A stretch of DNA of 11,030 nucleotides from Goniomonas avonlea (lineage: Eukaryota > Cryptophyceae > Goniomonadida > Goniomonadaceae): NCBI GenBank assembly GCA_003573635.1, contig QUTJ01031345.1, forward strand, positions 1 through 11,030, read 5' to 3'. The notes under the pieces were generated by a model. That model worked only from the letters and a program-made list of their open reading frames with translations. It was not told the DNA's origin and did not search any database. The stretch's first letter is position 1. Every line of letters begins with the position of its first letter. Shown here piece by piece: positions 7,949 to 11,030 of this stretch. A program made the translations under genes and the position numbers.

Positions 7949-10839
7949 ATGGAGGAGCAGAAATGCGTCTACGATATCGACGCTATTCTTCCAAGTGAAT
8001 ATCTTGAGGCATTGGAGGCATTTTTTGAAAGGTACCATGAGCAAGATCTTGTTGATGTGTTGGATAACCTGGACCAAACAATACATTACGGGTTCAACGT
8101 CGAGTGCGTCTCAAGCTTTGTTCAGGTCAGACTCTGACACTCTCACAGCGCCCATCTGTTGCTGCAGTTCAACGTCCAACTTGCAACTGTTGTGATTTCG
8201 TACCCTCAAAAACTTCTTGCTCTTTTTGCTGATGCCATTCGGAACTGTGAGAGCAGGGTGCTGCAAGAGCACGAGAGTCGGGCATTCATGGCGTTCAAGC
8301 CACACGTGCATGCTCGAATTTGGAACCTTCCCAGATGCCCCGAGGTTGTCAAGCATAATGTTAGCTCCCTTCGTTCGCACGATGTGGGGAAGCTCATATC
8401 TGTTCCTGGGACTGTCACGAGAACAAGCTCCATCAAGATGCTGGAATCCGAGCGGGAGTACGTCTGTCCCAAATGCCAGCATCGGTTCAAGGTAATATGC
8501 ATCGTCAGGTATCTTGTTTGTTTACCATCGAACAGGTCTATGCGGATATGGAACTCAAGAACAGCACACTAAATCCACCAGGGACATGTCCATCTGTGCG
8601 AGCCAGACCCTGCAAGTCAACGACCTTCAACATTGTTGAAGGTTCTCAAGTCTGTCGTGATTACCAGGTTTGTTTGAATGAAGCGGTCAACTGCTTTTGG
8701 GTGACCTCGTCGCTCAGGAGATCAAGATCCAGGAACAGGTGCAAAAGCTTTCTGTAGGAAGTATTCCTCGATCAATCATCGTTGTGCTTGAGGATGATTT
8801 GGTGGTGCGTCCCATTGTTGCCGTAGTGTGTCACCAAACATGAAAACAGGACTTGTGTAAACCCGGGGATGACACTGTTGTGAGTGGATACCTCATGCGA
8901 AGGTGGAAGTCATTGGTCAAAGATGTCCGTGCCGACATTGAGATCGTGCTCAGGGTAAGAGGGACCTCGCCTGTATCCAGACCAACACGGTTTTTACAGG
9001 CCAATCACGTCCGTGTAAACAACGAGAATAAATCCAACGTGTGCGTCACGGACGAAGTCAGAGAAGAATTCGAAGAATTCTGGTCGCAGAACTCAAAGCG
9101 TCCCATCGCAGGTGAGACACGTCGATGTGAGGCGATTATTGATTGACAAATCTCCACCAGCTCGTGACCACATTCTTCGTAGCATGTGCCCACAGATCTG
9201 CGGGTTGTTTGTGGTTAAGCTCGCTCTGGCGCTGACACTCATTGGGGGCGTTGCTCGGTGCGACCCTTCGGGCACGCGCGTGCGCGGCGAGTCCCACATG
9301 CTGCTGGTTGGAGACCCAGGTGCAGTCTTGTCAGCCGCGGGGAGCTGAGCCGATTCGGCAATAGTTTGCGTGATCTGTGGTTGTCTTCCAAGGGTAGTGC
9401 ATGCAACCTGCAGAGTTGACAGGGCGTGTCAGGTGTCGGCAAGTCTCAGGTGCTCAAGTACGCAACAAGGCTCTCACCTCGAGCTGTGCACACAACTGGC
9501 ATTGGTACCACCTCCGCCGGCCTCACCGTCAGTGCTCAGAGAGACAGTGGTGAGTGCTGACCCGGCATGCTGTTTTTATCGAGGGGGGGGGGGGGGGGGA
9601 GCTTTGCTTGCCACCGCCGTCGTCATGATAGAGTACTCTTGCTCTCGCTTTTTTTGGGGTCCTCCTTTTTGAGAGAATGCCATGATCGGGGAAGGTGCGC
9701 CATATCCTGCAACCGGTGACTGGGACTGCCAGCCATGTCTTATGACACGTGCGCTGCTTGTTTTGTGGCTTGGAGCTCCTCAATGCCTGTCAGCTCCGAA
9801 TGTCGAAGCGTTTTCGGGTTCTCGACTTGTTCTTGACAGAGATCGTCCAGGTGGGGAGTGGATCCTAGAGGCAGGCGCGCTTGTTCTTGCAGATGGCGGG
9901 CTGTGCTGCATTGATGAGTTTGATTGCATCAGGTCACCCCCTTGGCTCACATGTGTGCTGTGCTGCATTTGATGAGTTTGATTGCATGCACACGCACACC
10001 TCAGACACTCGGTGTGTGCAGCTGGTTACTGGACTGACGACTCGCTCGCAGGGAGGCTGACCGAACTAGCATCCACGAGGCCATGGAGCAGCAGAGTCTG
10101 AGTGTGGCCAAGGTGCACCCACGCACCTCGCTCTTTTGCGTTTACCCACCCAGCTCTGAGCTCCGACGCAGCTCGCGTGTTGTCTCATCATTTCTGAAGC
10201 GATCTAAACTGGATCTTGCTCACTTGTAATTTGAAAACATGCCTTGCGCGTTCGCTGTTTCTGGCATTGCCACGGCGCCAGTGCCAAGCAGCGTCTAGCC
10301 CTCGTGAATCTTCCTGTTACTCCGGGTGGAATGCAGAAACGCAACCCGGCGAGTTTGTTATGCAGTAGGAGAGACTCGAGTGCGCTGCCATAGGGGTAAT
10401 AGAGAGAGGGACGGGAAGGGGTGGAGCGGGAGAGGGAGCGGGGAGAAGCAGGGAGGGGAAGGGAGGAGAGGAGAGGGAGAGGGAGGAGAAGGAGCTTACA
10501 CCACGCACAGGCTGGTCTGGTGTGCAAACTCAATACGCGAACCACCGTCATTGCGGCCACCAACCCAAAGGGGAAGTTTGACCCAGACGCAAGTATCCAC
10601 CTCGATTGACGCATTTTCTTTGATGTAATGCCCCTTGATTTGAGACTGAGCCAGACATGCGCTGTCCTTTTCATTTTCCAACCAAGGCCCTCCCGCTTGA
10701 CCTTGACCCCTGTCAAGACATATCAGTCAACTGCGCTCTGGCTGCTCCGTTGTTGTCGCGATTCGACATTGTCCTCGTTCTGCTCGACTCCCTCAATCCT
10801 GAATGGGACCGGACGCTGTCCAGCCACATCCTTTCTGGG
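7949..10839 (+). CDS. MCM9: MCM9 helicase (12 exons; 3' end outside window)
   Basis: MCM9 is an AAA+ MCM helicase that works with MCM8 in homologous recombination and crosslink repair in the nucleus. Inferred exons: 7949-8125, 8168-8491, 8536-8667, 8718-8804, 8850-8954, 9000-9111, 9161-9319, 9433-9549, 9851-9932, 10052-10112, 10511-10592, 10718-10839; 520 residues in phase. Seen: zinc-binding Cys159/162 (CPKC) and 185/193; the MCM9-like block [20 protein letters not shown]; Walker A GDPGVGKS (363-370, split by intron 7); [19 protein letters not shown] with Walker B at 424-428; [14 protein letters not shown]; sensor 1 ATNPKG (Asn470); arginine finger PLLSRFD (Arg494). These blocks follow animal MCM9 closely, much more than MCM2-8. 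All catalytic residues are intact. The start is the first ATG after an in-frame TAG at 7886. Introns 1-6 are 42-50 bp, later ones 113-398 bp. The final donor GTAAGT at 10840 opens an intron that reaches the window end; the C-terminal tail lies beyond. Confidence 0.93.
9583..9599. repeat. G17 homopolymer
   Basis: Seventeen consecutive G in MCM9 intron 8 (9550-9850), 33 bp after the donor. Length is likely to vary between clones or reads. It does not affect the coding phase, since it lies between the donor GTGAGT and the acceptor GTCCAG. On the RNA it could form a G-quadruplex. Confidence 0.95.
9901..9989 (+). repeat. Partial copy of the Walker B exon end inside MCM9 intron 9
   Basis: The last 32 bases of exon 9 (9901-9932, coding [10 protein letters not shown]) reappear at 9958-9989, 57 bp downstream, with one extra T (GCATTGATGAG becomes GCATTTGATGAG) and a changed end (CATCAG to CATGCA). 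The copy has no usable donor, and the extra T breaks its frame. The functional exon is the first copy, as it alone keeps phase into exon 10. Confidence 0.8.
10392..10494 (+). repeat. Polypurine (G/A) tract in MCM9 intron 10
   Basis: About 100 bases that are almost entirely A and G on the plus (transcribed-sense) strand, with many GGG and GGGG runs and only a few T or C. It lies in the 398-bp intron 10 (10113-10510), just before the acceptor CGCACAG. Such tracts can form H-DNA or G-quadruplexes. The pyrimidine tract expected before an acceptor is missing, only CTTACACCACGCACAG being left. Confidence 0.85.
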
Positions 10840-10966
10840 GTAAGTGGTCTTCTCCAAAGTGTGTGTGTGGCGGTGTGTGGTGATGGTGCTGTGTGTGCGC
10901 TGTGTGTGCAGGTGCTGATGCGTTATGTATCCTGTGAGTGTGTGGGCGTCAGTGGGTACGACCGCG

Positions 10967-11030
<64 letters not shown>
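10840..11030 (+). repeat. MCM9 intron 12 start, ending in a (TG)30 microsatellite
   Basis: Following the donor GTAAGT the intron is GT-rich throughout and becomes a perfect TG repeat from 10971 to the window end (60 bp). The repeat probably continues, and it may be the reason the assembled sequence stops here. Confidence 0.9.

Noticed and set aside
9583-9599. G17 run as a frameshift in MCM9
   Set aside because: It lies inside an intron whose borders keep phase, so it has no effect on the protein.
10204-10716. Minus-strand 170-codon open frame opposite MCM9 intron 10 and exon 11
   Set aside because: Its middle is the complement of the polypurine tract (Ser/Leu/Pro runs), and it covers MCM9 exon 11 antisense.

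Overview
This window is nuclear DNA of a eukaryote, most likely a unicellular protist or alga with a compact genome. It carries a canonical histone H4 and three spliced genes whose introns are mostly 35-60 bp, bounded by GT (often GTGCGT, GTGAGT or GTAAGT) and CAG. Every splice junction proposed here was chosen so that reading phase is kept. I cannot name the species. H4 has Arg where animals have Lys at residue 78 and Ser instead of Gly at residue 57 (Met = 1); that fits a non-animal lineage but decides nothing further.

Layout. (1) Positions 1-2777, minus strand: the 5' two fifths or so of a RELCH-like gene (LisH, coiled coil, then the start of the HEAT-type region), running off the left edge inside an intron made of a 41-bp minisatellite. 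(2) 2778-3035: a short head-to-head promoter region with a 16-bp duplicated element. (3) 3036-3347, plus strand: intronless histone H4, followed by a 16-nt hairpin with the geometry of the metazoan/algal histone 3' stem-loop. (4) About 3859-7506 (possibly from 7755), minus strand: a 13-exon gene for a predicted membrane protein with a DUF3592-like domain, a membrane segment, a GIDE-like (MUL1-type E3 ligase) domain, a second membrane segment and a polar acidic tail. (5) 7507-7948: a second head-to-head promoter region. (6) 7949-10839 and beyond, plus strand: MCM9, 12 exons and 520 residues in the window, covering the N-terminal OB/zinc region and the AAA+ core up to just past the arginine finger. 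The next intron is a (TG)n tract that reaches the window end.

The genes therefore form two divergent pairs (RELCH-like/H4 and GIDE-like/MCM9), with H4 and the GIDE-like gene converging tail to tail. Two of the four promoters serve S-phase functions (histone supply and an MCM helicase). The two divergent promoters share a 12-mer, CTACGGTA[GC][CT]AG: two tandem copies next to H4 and one inverted copy next to MCM9. I regard this as the most interesting new signal.

Almost all low-complexity DNA (a 41-bp minisatellite, a 23-30-bp minisatellite, CA and TG microsatellites, a G17 run and a 100-bp polypurine tract) lies inside introns of the three spliced genes. Two introns also carry partial copies of the neighbouring exon border. 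No tRNA, rRNA, CRISPR array or mobile element was recognised.
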